Of a stretch of DNA of 64,000 bases, positions 7,894 to 17,136 are shown in pieces (the first letter of the stretch is position 1; each line of letters opens with the position of its first letter). The translations under genes were made by a program, and so were the position numbers. The notes under the pieces are model-generated. The model did no database searches. It worked only from the letters and a program-made list of their open reading frames with translations, and was not told where the DNA came from. Source of the DNA: Postechiella marina. GTDB lineage: Bacteria > Bacteroidota > Bacteroidia > Flavobacteriales > Flavobacteriaceae. The stretch lies in contig NZ_BAABCA010000004.1 of NCBI RefSeq assembly GCF_039538365.1, positions 186,001-250,000 of the forward strand, written 5' to 3'.

Positions 7894-9183
7894 TTAACGT
7901 TTAACCTCTTTTAATTTCTTTTTATTAAGCATAATATAATTTGTTAGAAAAAAGCCTACACCTACACTTACAAACAATAAGCCTCTAATTACAAAGCTCA
8001 TATTTGTATCGAAAAAACGACAGACAATTAAAATAACAATAATAAATAGTCCGTAGTTTAAAACGCCAAAGTGATACTTGTCTGCTCCTATTTTTACAGC
8101 CATAATACCTAATAACAGTATTAGTACATTTATAAAAACTACAGGAAAATTTAAACCATAAAAACCTGTAAAAAAAATACCAGAAAATATAATAAAGATA
8201 AATTGATATAAATTAAGGCTTCGTACCCCTTTTTTTAAATAATTAAAAAACAACAAGCCGAAAGAGGTTATAAACAAGACTAATAAGACATAAGTTTCTT
8301 GACCGTTTACAAGTATGTTATCTTTTAATACATCTTTCCAAATCCATTCAAAACTAGATAAGAGTAACATAAAAACGGTACCTAAAGACCCTAATACCAA
8401 ATATCCATTTCTCCTTAATTGAATATTATTAAAATGAGGAAGCTTTCCTAAATTATAAAAACAACCAAACAAGCACACATACATTACATAACCTAAACTT
8501 TCGTTGCTTTGCACAAAACTTGCTAAAACAATTGTTAAGCTTAGAGGGAAAAACCAATTTAAAACCGATACTATGTTAGCACTTGTTTTCTGTTTTATAA
8601 GCATTATGTAATAAGGAATAATTACTGCTAGCAAAACTATATACAACCATGGCGTACCATGTGAAGTATTATAAAAGTAACCATATGCACATGCATAATA
8701 CGTAGTAAAAACTAGAGACACTATAGCCAATACATGCGAATTAAGTAGATAAATTAAAGGCAAACAAAGCGCTATCCACGTTAATAAATAGCTACTTAAA
8801 TCGCCTGGTATATTGTAAATTTGAGCTACTAATGCCATACTAGACCCAACGGTAAAGAACAAAAAAACACCAGAAGCTTCCTTCCAAGTTTTACTCTTTT
8901 TCTTTAAAATTGAAAATCCTACAAAAAACTGAGCTATTACTAAAGGTAAAAAAGCTAAAGTTGTTTTAATTCCTTTTACAAAATGATCCCAATTGTGCGC
9001 TAATATTAAAATAATACCAAGGCCTATTAATGTTGAGCCTAACACAGAAAAAACAGTAAACAATTTACTGGTAGATGTATTGGGTTTATTATTGTAATAA
9101 TTTTCTATATTTTGCGCTACTTCTTTAGAAATAATCTGTTCTTGAAGCAACTCATTTATATTATTTTGAAACTTTGATTTCAT
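7894..9183 (-). CDS. DUF2157 polytopic membrane protein
   Basis: A 429-residue protein. The first ~45 residues form a soluble segment (INELLQEQIISKEVAQNIENYY) that is the conserved DUF2157 start; the remainder has about a dozen hydrophobic segments of 18-22 residues separated by short loops (e.g. SVLGSTLIGLGIILILAHNW, then TTLAFLPLVIAQFFVGFSI). The NW in ILAHNWDHF is a conserved feature of the family. Function is unknown. It is paired with the GDYXXLXY gene downstream and follows a CREST-family gene by 13 bp, so all three likely form one operon. Confidence 0.86.
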   Translation of the reverse strand: MKSKFQNNINELLQEQIISKEVAQNIENYYNNKPNTSTSKLFTVFSVLGSTLIGLGIILILAHNWDHFVKGIKTTLAFLPLVIAQFFVGFSILKKKSKTWKEASGVFLFFTVGSSMALVAQIYNIPGDLSSYLLTWIALCLPLIYLLNSHVLAIVSLVFTTYYACAYGYFYNTSHGTPWLYIVLLAVIIPYYIMLIKQKTSANIVSVLNWFFPLSLTIVLASFVQSNESLGYVMYVCLFGCFYNLGKLPHFNNIQLRRNGYLVLGSLGTVFMLLLSSFEWIWKDVLKDNILVNGQETYVLLVLFITSFGLLFFNYLKKGVRSLNLYQFIFIIFSGIFFTGFYGLNFPVVFINVLILLLGIMAVKIGADKYHFGVLNYGLFIIVILIVCRFFDTNMSFVIRGLLFVSVGVGFFLTNYIMLNKKKLKEVKR

Positions 9184-9196
9184 AATTTATATGCAA

Positions 9197-9958
9197 TTAA
9201 GATGTCTTTTTATTAATATTTTCTCTTTTAGTATAGCTATAAAGTAATACAAATAAACCAATAGCAGCTATTAAATGTTTTAAAGAATGCCCACTTATAA
9301 TTTTTAAATACTCGAACATTTGATAATCAAAACACTCTAAAAATTTAGCCATTACATAAGCTAATAGTAAAAGCCAATATGCATAAACTTTGTTATAATT
9401 TGATTTAAAAAAAAGTAAAACAACAGGAATAGCAAGCATAGGATAAAACTGTATGAAAACATAAGGTTTCAATTCGCCATAAGCAACCCAATATAGCACA
9501 GATGTTACACCTAAAAGCAATAATGGTATTAAAATTAAACGCCCTATTTTAACACTTATAAACTCGGTTATAATAATTGTAACAAACGACATAAACACTA
9601 TAGTCATTGGTAACCGGTCCCATATAAGAGTAGTATCTTTTGGATGAATGTGGTAATAGCCAGAACCAATTGAAACAAATATAACACCATAGAAAAACAC
9701 CCGGTACACCCCTTTATTTTGAGATATAACCTTAATGTTAACTAACCCTAAAATGCCAACTATGGCAAAAGGCAAATTAGAAAATACATTCCAAAAATTT
9801 GGAATACCAAATAGCACAGCTGTATCGCTAAACTGATGATACGATTGATTTTGAGGAATTGAAGGCGTTAATAATATTATTACTATTGCAACTACTCCAA
9901 GAGCTATTAAAACTCCAAATCCTGTTTTATCGTTTTTTATATCTCTAAGTAAATTCAT
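9197..9958 (-). CDS. CREST-superfamily (alkaline ceramidase-like) membrane hydrolase
   Basis: A 253-residue protein with seven likely membrane helices. It carries the motifs expected of ceramidase-type CREST hydrolases: NVFSNLPFAIVG near the first loop, GSGYYHIHPKD with Ser and His before TTLIWDRLPMT, and SGHSLKHLIAAIG near the C-terminus, giving the Ser/Asp/His-His-His set for zinc-dependent amide or ester hydrolysis in the membrane. The substrate in bacteria is unknown; sphingolipids do occur in Bacteroidota, so a ceramide-like lipid is possible but unproven. I chose ATG at 9958 rather than a TTG at 9982 because it has an A/G-rich ribosome site and the longer form would run into a hairpin. 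Confidence 0.75.
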   Translation of the reverse strand: MNLLRDIKNDKTGFGVLIALGVVAIVIILLTPSIPQNQSYHQFSDTAVLFGIPNFWNVFSNLPFAIVGILGLVNIKVISQNKGVYRVFFYGVIFVSIGSGYYHIHPKDTTLIWDRLPMTIVFMSFVTIIITEFISVKIGRLILIPLLLLGVTSVLYWVAYGELKPYVFIQFYPMLAIPVVLLFFKSNYNKVYAYWLLLLAYVMAKFLECFDYQMFEYLKIISGHSLKHLIAAIGLFVLLYSYTKRENINKKTS

Positions 9959-9970
9959 TCTCTTTTTTTT

Positions 9971-10003
9971 TAAACCTCGCAACTATTTAAGCTACGAGGT
10001 TTA
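9971..10003. other. Intergenic hairpin upstream of the CREST gene
   Basis: A perfect 9-bp stem, TAAACCTCG (9971-9979) with its complement at 9995-10003, and a 15-nt loop. In the direction of the flanking minus-strand genes it is followed by A, not T, so it is not a normal terminator; on the plus strand it is followed by a CTAACCAACC stretch. Its role is unknown. Confidence 0.45.
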
Positions 10004-10065
10004 GGGTTTTACTAACCAACCATCAAAACAACCCTTTATGCTTTTTTGTTTTGACACTAAAATAT

Positions 10066-10548
10066 TTATTTATCTCGTTTCTTTTCGTTTTCTACATATT
10101 GTACATCTCTTGTGTTTTTCTGTACTGCAATTGCAGAAAATAGACTAAGTAAAAAAGACATACCATAAAACCCTTTTTCACTTAAAAGTAAATCGGCATT
10201 CCAAAGCCCAATAACAAGTAATACAATAGAAACAACAGTTGTAAACCAACTTATACTGTAATAAATATCGGTAACAGGAATGTCTTCCATTTTATCTCGT
10301 ACTGCTTTTTGTACAGAAATAACCGAGAATAATCCAAAAAGTAAAATGGTAAAATAATATCCTTTTTCGTTTAGCAACATATCGGCATTCCATAAGCCAA
10401 TACAATAAGACGCCATACCTATTAATAACGCAGACCAAGACGCACCAATAAAAGCACTTGTTGGTTTATAATCAAATCGTTTTTTCTCTTTTATATTTTC
10501 CATTTTTTTTGATGTTTCGTCTACAGAAACTGATGTTTGATAATTCAT
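10066..10548 (-). CDS. YiaA/YiaB-family inner membrane protein, two-domain
   Basis: A 160-residue protein made of two repeats of the YiaAB unit: SAFIGASWSALLIGMASYCIGLWNADMLLNEKG... and, about 60 residues later, a second IGLWNADLLLSEKGFYG. Each unit has two membrane helices and a conserved GLWNADxxLxEKG loop followed by LFSxIxVQKxxRD. Function is unknown in all species. I start at the ATG at 10548; an in-frame TTG 13 codons upstream is unlikely. It stands between the CREST gene and a divergently oriented gene at 10699. Confidence 0.85.
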   Translation of the reverse strand: MNYQTSVSVDETSKKMENIKEKKRFDYKPTSAFIGASWSALLIGMASYCIGLWNADMLLNEKGYYFTILLFGLFSVISVQKAVRDKMEDIPVTDIYYSISWFTTVVSIVLLVIGLWNADLLLSEKGFYGMSFLLSLFSAIAVQKNTRDVQYVENEKKRDK

Positions 10549-10698
10549 AATTTTTGTTTTAATGATTATGAAGCAAAACTGAGACAATTTAAAGATTTAG
10601 AAAAAACATATAAAACAAAAAACTGACGATATAAAACATATTAAAAAATCATTTTTACCTATATTTACTGTTAAAAACAATATATTACTAACGATTTA

Positions 10699-12210
10699 AT
10701 GAATGATTTAAATTATATAATTTCTACTTTATCTCAAGAAAACAAACAACGTTTTGTTATATTTTTAGAAAAAAAGAATAAAAGAAAAGACATCAAAAAC
10801 ATTCAACTATTTAAACTATTAGCAAAAAACGAGTTAAACTCTACCTCTATATGTAAAACTCTATATGGTAATAATAAAAAAGATGCTTACCACGGGCTTA
10901 GAAAACGTTTATACGATGCTTTAATAGATTTTACAGCCAACATAAGTTTACAAGAAGAAAACACTGTAAACATGTCTATTATTAAATACTTACTAGCTGC
11001 TCGCACTTTTCTTGAGTTAAAAAACCATAAAGCTGCTTATAAAATTTTAGCTAAAGCAGAAAAATTGGCTTTAGAGCATCATTTATATCCTTATTTAAAC
11101 GAAATATACAGTACGCAAATACAATATGCACACGCAAACCCATCTATAAATATTAATGATGTTATTCTTAAATTCAAAAAAAACAAACTACTTCATCAAC
11201 AAGAAGACAACCTTAATATTGTTTATACAAAAATTAGACAAACACTTAATAATATAAATTTTAAAAGTGAAATTACAGATTTTGAAACCCTATTTAAAAA
11301 CACGCTTAAAGATTATAATATTACACTTCAAGAAAATTTATCTTTTAAATCTCTGTATCAATTAATAGCTATTGTTAGTCTATCTGCTTTTGTAACTAAA
11401 GATTATTTAAAAATTGAATCGTTTTTAATAAACGCTTACAAAAAAAGATTGCATGATGATAGTACAGATTCTCAAACCTATTACCATATTCAAATTCTAT
11501 ATTTAATAGCAAATACACTTTTTAGAAATAAGAAATTTGAAGAGTCGTTGCGGTATTTAAAACTCATGCATAACCAGATGCAAGATCAACAAAAAAAGCA
11601 CTTTTATACTTTTAAATTAAAATACCATTTACTTCTAGGTTTAAATTTAAATTACACAAATAAGCAAAAACAAGCCATAGAGCTACTAGTTCCAATTGTA
11701 AACAAGAAACATGTAGACATAGAATCGCTTTTAGATATACATTTAAGTTTAAGCATGTTTTATTTTCAGAAAAATGATTTTAATAATACTCTTAAATTAC
11801 TTTCACAATTAAACCATAGCGATAAATGGTATAGCGAAAAAGCAGGAAAAGCATGGGTAATAAAGAAAAACCTGATGGAAATACTTTTACATATAGAACT
11901 TAAAAACATAGATTTAGTAGACTCTAGAATTTTAAGTTTTAAACGAAGTTTCTCTAAATATTTAAAGGCTATAAACCAACAACGCGTATTAACATTCTTA
12001 ACTCTAGTAGAAACTTATTATAAAAAACCTGAAAAAATAATAACTCCAACTTTTAAAAACACCGTAGACACATCGTTTGAATGGATACACCCAGACCAAG
12101 AAGACATATTTGTAATGAGTTTTTACGCCTGGCTAAAAAGTAAAATAGAAAAGCAACATATTTTTAAAACTACTCTAGAGTTAATACACAAATACAACTA
12201 TCAAAATTAA
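10699..12210 (+). CDS. Helical-repeat (TPR-like) cytoplasmic protein of unknown function
   Basis: A 503-residue protein without signal peptide or membrane segment. Its first 80 residues (LNYIISTLSQENKQRFVIFLEKKNKRKD, then a GLRKRLYDALIDF helix) look like a small all-helical domain, and the rest is a series of paired helices spaced like tetratricopeptide repeats (YLLAARTFLELKNHKAAYKILAKAEKLAL, YLIANTLFRNKKFEESLRYLKLM, HLSLSMFYFQKNDFNNTLKLL). It is very rich in Lys, Asn, Leu and Ile. Such scaffolds usually bind peptides or other proteins. A putative outer-membrane barrel gene follows after 20 bp, so they may share an operon. No named family recognised. Confidence 0.72.
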   Translation: MNDLNYIISTLSQENKQRFVIFLEKKNKRKDIKNIQLFKLLAKNELNSTSICKTLYGNNKKDAYHGLRKRLYDALIDFTANISLQEENTVNMSIIKYLLAARTFLELKNHKAAYKILAKAEKLALEHHLYPYLNEIYSTQIQYAHANPSININDVILKFKKNKLLHQQEDNLNIVYTKIRQTLNNINFKSEITDFETLFKNTLKDYNITLQENLSFKSLYQLIAIVSLSAFVTKDYLKIESFLINAYKKRLHDDSTDSQTYYHIQILYLIANTLFRNKKFEESLRYLKLMHNQMQDQQKKHFYTFKLKYHLLLGLNLNYTNKQKQAIELLVPIVNKKHVDIESLLDIHLSLSMFYFQKNDFNNTLKLLSQLNHSDKWYSEKAGKAWVIKKNLMEILLHIELKNIDLVDSRILSFKRSFSKYLKAINQQRVLTFLTLVETYYKKPEKIITPTFKNTVDTSFEWIHPDQEDIFVMSFYAWLKSKIEKQHIFKTTLELIHKYNYQN

Positions 12211-12230
12211 AATTATTTTATATTTGTACG

Positions 12231-13457
12231 ATGTTTAAAAACACCCTGATTCTACTTATTTTAACTTGGTCTGTATATATAACAGCTCAAGAAAAAGACA
12301 GTATTCTACTAAAAAACGGTATAGACAAACCTAGTCTTATATCTACCCATCACTTTGGTATTTTTAGCTCTAGAATTAATCAGAATTTTAAAATCGCTCC
12401 TCCTCAAAAAACAATGTTAACCATTAGTAATATTAATGGTAATAATTTTCATCCTTTTGTAGAAACTCATTTACCTAAAAATGCACAAGTAAGAGAAGAT
12501 TTAAGTAAGGTTATTTGGCACGATAGAAGATTTAATTTTATAGATCAAGAGCAAACACCAGCAGATTATTTTAATATTATTATAGATGCTGTTATAAAAG
12601 AATTTAGAGCAGATGTAAACATACCCATATCTAAAAATCAAGAACTAGGTATTACACTAAGAACTTATTTAATTACCAAAGGAAAATACCCTTTTTCTGT
12701 TTTTACAAGTGATGAAACTATAGAATGGTTTCATAGTAATATAGCTGGAGGAGAAGACCCTTACGGAAGAAGATACTACGGATTAAACCAAGTACACTTT
12801 GAATATAACGATAGAAACGGAAATAACTTAACTTTAAATAATGGAGACTTTTTTGTTGGAGGTTTAGAGTTTAATCATTTTTACTATCCGTCTTTTTTAA
12901 CTAATAAAGCAAAGCATATATATTTTAATTTTGGCAGTCATGTTGGCGTTAACACTTCAAAATATAATAAATCTATAGATTTAGGTTTATCGCTAAATGC
13001 TGTTAAAAAAATTATATTAAAAAATAAAAATGAATTTAATTTTGGAGCAGGAATTAGTGCTTTAAGAAAAAACGTAATAAACTTTAAAGATGTTATAGAT
13101 TTAGGAAACAACCCGTATCTAGGCACTTTTGAAGGCCACATAGAGTATACTAAATATACCAAAAAGAAACACTATCATGCTTTTGGCATTAACTATCGCC
13201 TACAAACACGTTATAACAAGTTAAAAGAAACAGACTACTTTAGGCTGCTTGGTAAATGGCAAGAAATAAATGGCGGTTGGCAAAATGGTGTTACTACTTT
13301 ATATGCAACACTTACAGATTGGAATGTTATTTACACTTACGCACATAACAAATACAAAGTTTCTATTTATTTTAAAGAAGATTTAAAGGTTACTAATGCT
13401 CCAGATTTCCAAACTGGTATAAGCTTAATGTTTCCTATATCAAAAAAAATAAAATAG
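12231..13457 (+). CDS. Putative outer-membrane beta-barrel protein
   Basis: A 408-residue protein with a Sec signal peptide (cleavage likely after the TAQ at about residue 20). The mature protein has alternating hydrophobic-polar strands with many aromatic residues (YFNFGSHVGVNTSKYNKS, HAFGINYRLQTRYNK) and ends in a strand, TGISLMFPISKKIK. It may be related to DUF3187-type barrels, whose members are outer-membrane proteins of unknown role, but I am not sure of this. The C-terminal lysines are slightly unusual for a barrel end. A TATATTTG box lies 5 bp before the ATG, but there is no good -33 partner, so read-through from the upstream gene is more likely. Confidence 0.65.
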   Translation: MFKNTLILLILTWSVYITAQEKDSILLKNGIDKPSLISTHHFGIFSSRINQNFKIAPPQKTMLTISNINGNNFHPFVETHLPKNAQVREDLSKVIWHDRRFNFIDQEQTPADYFNIIIDAVIKEFRADVNIPISKNQELGITLRTYLITKGKYPFSVFTSDETIEWFHSNIAGGEDPYGRRYYGLNQVHFEYNDRNGNNLTLNNGDFFVGGLEFNHFYYPSFLTNKAKHIYFNFGSHVGVNTSKYNKSIDLGLSLNAVKKIILKNKNEFNFGAGISALRKNVINFKDVIDLGNNPYLGTFEGHIEYTKYTKKKHYHAFGINYRLQTRYNKLKETDYFRLLGKWQEINGGWQNGVTTLYATLTDWNVIYTYAHNKYKVSIYFKEDLKVTNAPDFQTGISLMFPISKKIK

Positions 13458-13574
13458 CGCAAACACTAAGACAACTAGCTACTAATGTGTTAATAAACAG
13501 TTAAATATTAATTCTTTTTAAACCTTTTTATTTTCTCTGAGTCCTAAATACAAATAACATTAAAAACTCAGATT

Positions 13575-14024
13575 ATGAAAAAATTAATATTAATTGCATT
13601 AGCATTTGTAGCATTACAAGCAACAGCTCAAGAACACAAAAAATCTCATAAAAAAGGAGAGCATCATAAAAGAATGGCTATGGCAGAATTAAGTGCCAAC
13701 GAAATAGCTACTCTTCAAACTAAAAAAATGACTCTAATTTTAGATTTAAACGAATCTCAACAAAAAGACATTCAGAAAATAAATTTAAAAAATGCAGCAG
13801 AGCGTAAAGCACATATGGCAGAACGTAAAGCTAAAAAAGAAGCAGGAACAATGCAAAAGCCAACTGCTGAAGAGCGTTTTGATATGCAAAATAAAATGCT
13901 AGACAAAAAAATTGCTACAAAAGCAGAAATGAAAAAAATACTTAACTCGGACCAATACGAAAAATGGCAAAAAATGCATGCCAAAATGGGACCTAAAGGA
14001 AAGCATAAAAAAAAGAGAGGTTAA
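13575..14024 (+). CDS. Spy/CpxP-like periplasmic protein
   Basis: A 149-residue secreted protein with a Sec signal (MKKLILIALAFVALQATAQ). The mature protein is highly basic, rich in Lys, His and Met (HKKSHKKGEHHKRMAMAEL), and almost wholly helical. It has the LDLNESQQKDIQKINL segment, a form of the LTxxQ pattern of Spy/CpxP periplasmic chaperone-like proteins, and a second helix with ILNSDQYEKWQKMHAKMG, typical of Bacteroidota members. A His/Lys-rich start could bind metal, which is inference. The gene is alone, with a terminator 54 bp downstream. Confidence 0.75.
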   Translation: MKKLILIALAFVALQATAQEHKKSHKKGEHHKRMAMAELSANEIATLQTKKMTLILDLNESQQKDIQKINLKNAAERKAHMAERKAKKEAGTMQKPTAEERFDMQNKMLDKKIATKAEMKKILNSDQYEKWQKMHAKMGPKGKHKKKRG

Positions 14025-14077
14025 AATAAAAACCTTAAAAGCAAAATTTATTTAGTTGGTAAATTTTATTTAGTTAG

Positions 14078-14113
14078 AAAAAAAGCATTTCCAATCTTGG
14101 AAATGCTTTTTTT
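14078..14113. terminator. Bidirectional intrinsic terminator
   Basis: Stem GCATTTCCAA (14085-14094) with its complement (14097-14106), extended by A on one side and T on the other. It serves the 13575 gene on the plus strand and hemL, which ends at 14126, on the minus strand. Confidence 0.88.
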
Positions 14114-14125
14114 ATTAAATCTATT

Positions 14126-15412
14126 TTATAACGTTTTGGCAACCGTATTTACAGCCTCTATTGTAAAATCTAAATCTTGATAAGATAAAGCATCGGTTAT
14201 AAACCAAGTTTCGAAAGCACTTGGCGCAATGTAAACTCCAGCATTTAGCATACCATGAAAAAAGGTTTTAAAGGTTTCGTTATTTCCTTTTGCAGACGAG
14301 TCAAAATCTACAACCTCATCTTTTGCAAAATGAACAGATATCATAGATCCTTGCCTGTTTATAGTATATTCTACATTATTTTCATCTAAAACCTTAGCAA
14401 TACCTTTATGTAAATAAGCAGTTTTTTCTGCTAAACGATTAAAAACGTCTTTATCACTATTCAATTCAGTTAACATAGCCAAACCTGCAGCCATAGCTAA
14501 TGGGTTTCCACTTAAAGTTCCTGCTTGATAAACAGGACCTAGTGGTGCTAAATAATTCATAATTTCATTTCTTGCTGCAAAAGCACCAACCGGCAATCCG
14601 CCTCCAATTACTTTACCAAAACAAACAATATCTGCTTTAATATTAAATAATTGCTGCGCTCCCCCTTTTGCTAATCTAAAACCTGTCATTACCTCATCAA
14701 AAATCAACAAAATATTATTGGCATCACATAGAACTCTTAACCCTTGTAAAAACCCTTCCTTTGGAGGAATGCACCCCATGTTACCAGCAACTGGCTCAAT
14801 AATAATACAAGCTATTTCTCCTTTATTAGCCTCAATTAACGCTTCAACATTAGCTAAGTCATTATAACGAGCCAACAAGGTATCTTTTGCTGTACCTGTA
14901 GTTACACCCGGACTGTTAGGTGTACCAAATGTACTTGCACCACTTCCTGCTTGAATTAAAAAAGAATCAGAATGTCCATGATAGCAACCTGCAAACTTTA
15001 TAATTTTGTCTTTACCTGTAAAACCTCTAGCAAGTCTAACTGCGCTCATACAAGCTTCTGTTCCAGAGTTTACAAATCTAATTTTATCGATATTGGGCAC
15101 CATAGAAACCGCTAATTCTGCAATTTCTGTTTCAATTTCTGTTGGCATTCCAAACGATGTTCCTTTTTTTGCCTTTTCTATAACAGCATTTACAACTGGC
15201 TCAAAAGCATGACCTAAAATCATTGGTCCCCAAGAATTAATATAATCTATTAAACGGTTACCATCCTCATCAAACAAATAAGGTCCTTTAGCTTCTTTAA
15301 CAAAAATGGGTGTTCCTCCAACCCCTTTAAAAGCACGAACAGGAGAGTTTACACCTCCTGGAATAACTTTTTCTGCTTCGGCAAATAATGCGCTACTTCT
15401 TTTGTAAATCAT
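14126..15412 (-). CDS. hemL: Glutamate-1-semialdehyde 2,1-aminomutase
   Basis: Converts glutamate-1-semialdehyde to 5-aminolevulinate, the second step of the C5 route to heme, in the cytoplasm, using pyridoxal phosphate. The 428-residue length matches the family. The PLP-binding lysine is Lys267 in CFGKVIGGGLPVGAFA, close to the Lys265 of the E. coli enzyme. Other class III aminotransferase signatures are NSGTEACMSAVRLARGFTGK, the CYHGHSDSFL glycine loop region, and DEVMTGFR. It is followed upstream by the peptidoglycan hydrolase gene (7-bp gap), so both may be co-transcribed, although they are unrelated in function. Confidence 0.97.
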   Translation of the reverse strand: MIYKRSSALFAEAEKVIPGGVNSPVRAFKGVGGTPIFVKEAKGPYLFDEDGNRLIDYINSWGPMILGHAFEPVVNAVIEKAKKGTSFGMPTEIETEIAELAVSMVPNIDKIRFVNSGTEACMSAVRLARGFTGKDKIIKFAGCYHGHSDSFLIQAGSGASTFGTPNSPGVTTGTAKDTLLARYNDLANVEALIEANKGEIACIIIEPVAGNMGCIPPKEGFLQGLRVLCDANNILLIFDEVMTGFRLAKGGAQQLFNIKADIVCFGKVIGGGLPVGAFAARNEIMNYLAPLGPVYQAGTLSGNPLAMAAGLAMLTELNSDKDVFNRLAEKTAYLHKGIAKVLDENNVEYTINRQGSMISVHFAKDEVVDFDSSAKGNNETFKTFFHGMLNAGVYIAPSAFETWFITDALSYQDLDFTIEAVNTVAKTL

Positions 15413-15419
15413 TAATATT

Positions 15420-16232
15420 TTAATTTTTATTTACTTGTAATTCTTGACCTATTGAAATATTATTATTTTTCAAATTATTAATTTCTTTAAGCTCTTCTAC
15501 CGTTAAATTATGCATTTTAGAAATGTAATATAGCGTATCGCCTTTTACCACAATATGAGTAATTTTTTTAGGGATAACTCTAGAACTTTTTACAATATCG
15601 ATATCTGTTTTTAGCTTTTTACCACCATCAAGTTCGTAAAGGCGATAACGTTCTATTAAACTAATTAATTTTTCTGGATACCTTTTATCTGTAGCATAAC
15701 CAGCAGCTCTTAAACCTTTTGCCCAACCTTTATAATTGGTTTGTTTAAGTTTAAACAAGCCTTCGTAGCGTTTTCTACCTGTTAAAAACAACGAATGATC
15801 TCTAAACGAATACTTCGCGTTATTGTATTTCCTGAAACATTCTTGCGCCTCATCATCGTCGTGGTATATTTTTGCTCCAGACCAATTATGGCATTTAATT
15901 CCAAAATGGTTATTGGCTTCTATAGATAATCTTCCTTTACCAGATCCAGACTCTAAAATACCCTGAGCAATAGTTATACTTGCTGGTATGTTATACAACC
16001 GCATTTCTTCTTGCGCTATTTCTTTATAGGTATCTATATATTGCTCTGTGGCACTTGCATAAATTTTTGCAGGTACTTTTGGTGTACTCGCCTCTTTATT
16101 TTCTCCTTTTTTAGTAACCCTTACTGTTTTTGTTTTAGGCTTTTTAGTTATCACTGTTTTTTTAGTTCCGCAACTAAAAACCAAAACACTTATAATTAAG
16201 ACCAGTATATTTTTATTCATTTTCATACGCAA
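15420..16232 (-). CDS. GH73 glucosaminidase lipoprotein with LysM domain
   Basis: A 270-residue peptidoglycan hydrolase that should cut the GlcNAc-MurNAc bond. Lipobox Cys21 (VLVFSC) is followed by a basic linker rich in Thr and Lys. The catalytic glucosaminidase domain covers about residues 60-200, with the key sequence PASITIAQGILESGSG (catalytic Glu in LESG) and NHFGIKCH, and the closing signature GYATDKRYPEKLISLIERY. The C-terminal ~45 residues form one LysM carbohydrate-binding motif (HIVVKGDTLYYISKMHNLT). Its start overlaps the end of the next gene upstream by 20 bp; MKMNKN or MNKN would also give a good signal peptide. Confidence 0.92.
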   Translation of the reverse strand: MRMKMNKNILVLIISVLVFSCGTKKTVITKKPKTKTVRVTKKGENKEASTPKVPAKIYASATEQYIDTYKEIAQEEMRLYNIPASITIAQGILESGSGKGRLSIEANNHFGIKCHNWSGAKIYHDDDEAQECFRKYNNAKYSFRDHSLFLTGRKRYEGLFKLKQTNYKGWAKGLRAAGYATDKRYPEKLISLIERYRLYELDGGKKLKTDIDIVKSSRVIPKKITHIVVKGDTLYYISKMHNLTVEELKEINNLKNNNISIGQELQVNKN

Positions 16233-17136
16233 TTAATGGTAATTTTTTCTTTTTTAATATGCCATTCATTCCTTTTATACCTTGAATTCCTCCTGTATGA
16301 ATAGCTAATATTTTTGAGCCTTCTGGAAAATATCCTTTTTTAATTAAATCGAAAATTCCAAACATCATTTTACCTGTGTATATAGGATCTAATTGAATAT
16401 TTTGATTTTCTTTAAATTGATTTATAAAATGTACTAAATCGGCATTTATTTTGGCATAACCTCCAAAATGATAATTGGTAGTTAAACTCCAATTTTTCTT
16501 GGTTACAAATTTAATAATATCTTCTTGTAAAAAAGAACCTTTTAGAGCAGGAAAACCCAAAATTTCCTGATTAGCTTCAGAGCTATTAATAAGCCCAGAA
16601 ATAGTACCTCCTGTTCCTACAGATACACAAATAAAATTAAAATCGGCATCGGTATTATTTAAAATTTCTTGACAACCTTTTACTGCTAGTGTATTTGTTC
16701 CGCCTTCTGGAATTAAATAAAAGCCACCAAATTCTTTTTTTAAAACATTAAGAAAGCGGTTTGTATTTTTAAGTCTAAAAGCATCTCTAGTTATAAATTT
16801 AAACTGCATACCACACGCCTTAGCAAATTGCAATGTTGGGTTAGTATCAATCTTACCTTCTAATTCCTCTCCTCGAATTACACCAATAGTATTAAAACCA
16901 AATGTTTTACCTGCAAAAGCAACTGCAGCAATATGGTTTGAGTAAGCACCTCCAAAGGTTAAAAGCGTTTTAAAGCCATTGTATTTAGCCTCTTCCAAAT
17001 TATACTTTAGCTTTCTATACTTATTACCCGAAACAAAATTATGGATACAATCTTCTCGCTTTAAATATAATTCTACGTTATACTTTTGCGGTAATTTAAT
17101 GCGTTCGTTTATGCTCTTGTTTAACTGAAAAATCAT
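16213..17136 (-). CDS. PLP-dependent ACC deaminase/D-cysteine desulfhydrase-family enzyme
   Basis: A 307-residue cytoplasmic enzyme of fold type II. The PLP lysine lies in VSGNKYRKLKYNLEEA and the phosphate-binding glycine loop is SVGTGGTISGL. The TLLTFGGAYSNHIAAVA segment, with the serine and asparagine that face the substrate, is typical of the 1-aminocyclopropane-1-carboxylate deaminase/D-cysteine desulfhydrase group. The real substrate cannot be told; D-cysteine is commoner than ACC among relatives outside soil bacteria. The length is slightly below the usual 320-340. The gene overlaps its neighbours on both sides (20 and 41 bp), so the three are translationally linked. Confidence 0.85.
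   Translation of the reverse strand: MIFQLNKSINERIKLPQKYNVELYLKREDCIHNFVSGNKYRKLKYNLEEAKYNGFKTLLTFGGAYSNHIAAVAFAGKTFGFNTIGVIRGEELEGKIDTNPTLQFAKACGMQFKFITRDAFRLKNTNRFLNVLKKEFGGFYLIPEGGTNTLAVKGCQEILNNTDADFNFICVSVGTGGTISGLINSSEANQEILGFPALKGSFLQEDIIKFVTKKNWSLTTNYHFGGYAKINADLVHFINQFKENQNIQLDPIYTGKMMFGIFDLIKKGYFPEGSKILAIHTGGIQGIKGMNGILKKKKLPLIAYENE

Noticed and set aside
9959..9982. TTG start eight codons before the CREST gene
   Set aside because: It would include the arm of a hairpin and a poly-Lys stretch; the ATG at 9958 has a better leader. The same reasoning removes TTG starts at 10587 and 40597.
12219..12226. TATATTTG box five bases before the ATG of the 12231 gene (and TACCTTTG before 17514)
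   Set aside because: Each matches the -7 box, but no -33 partner lies at the right distance, and the transcript would be leaderless. Recorded only as a possibility in the gene entries.
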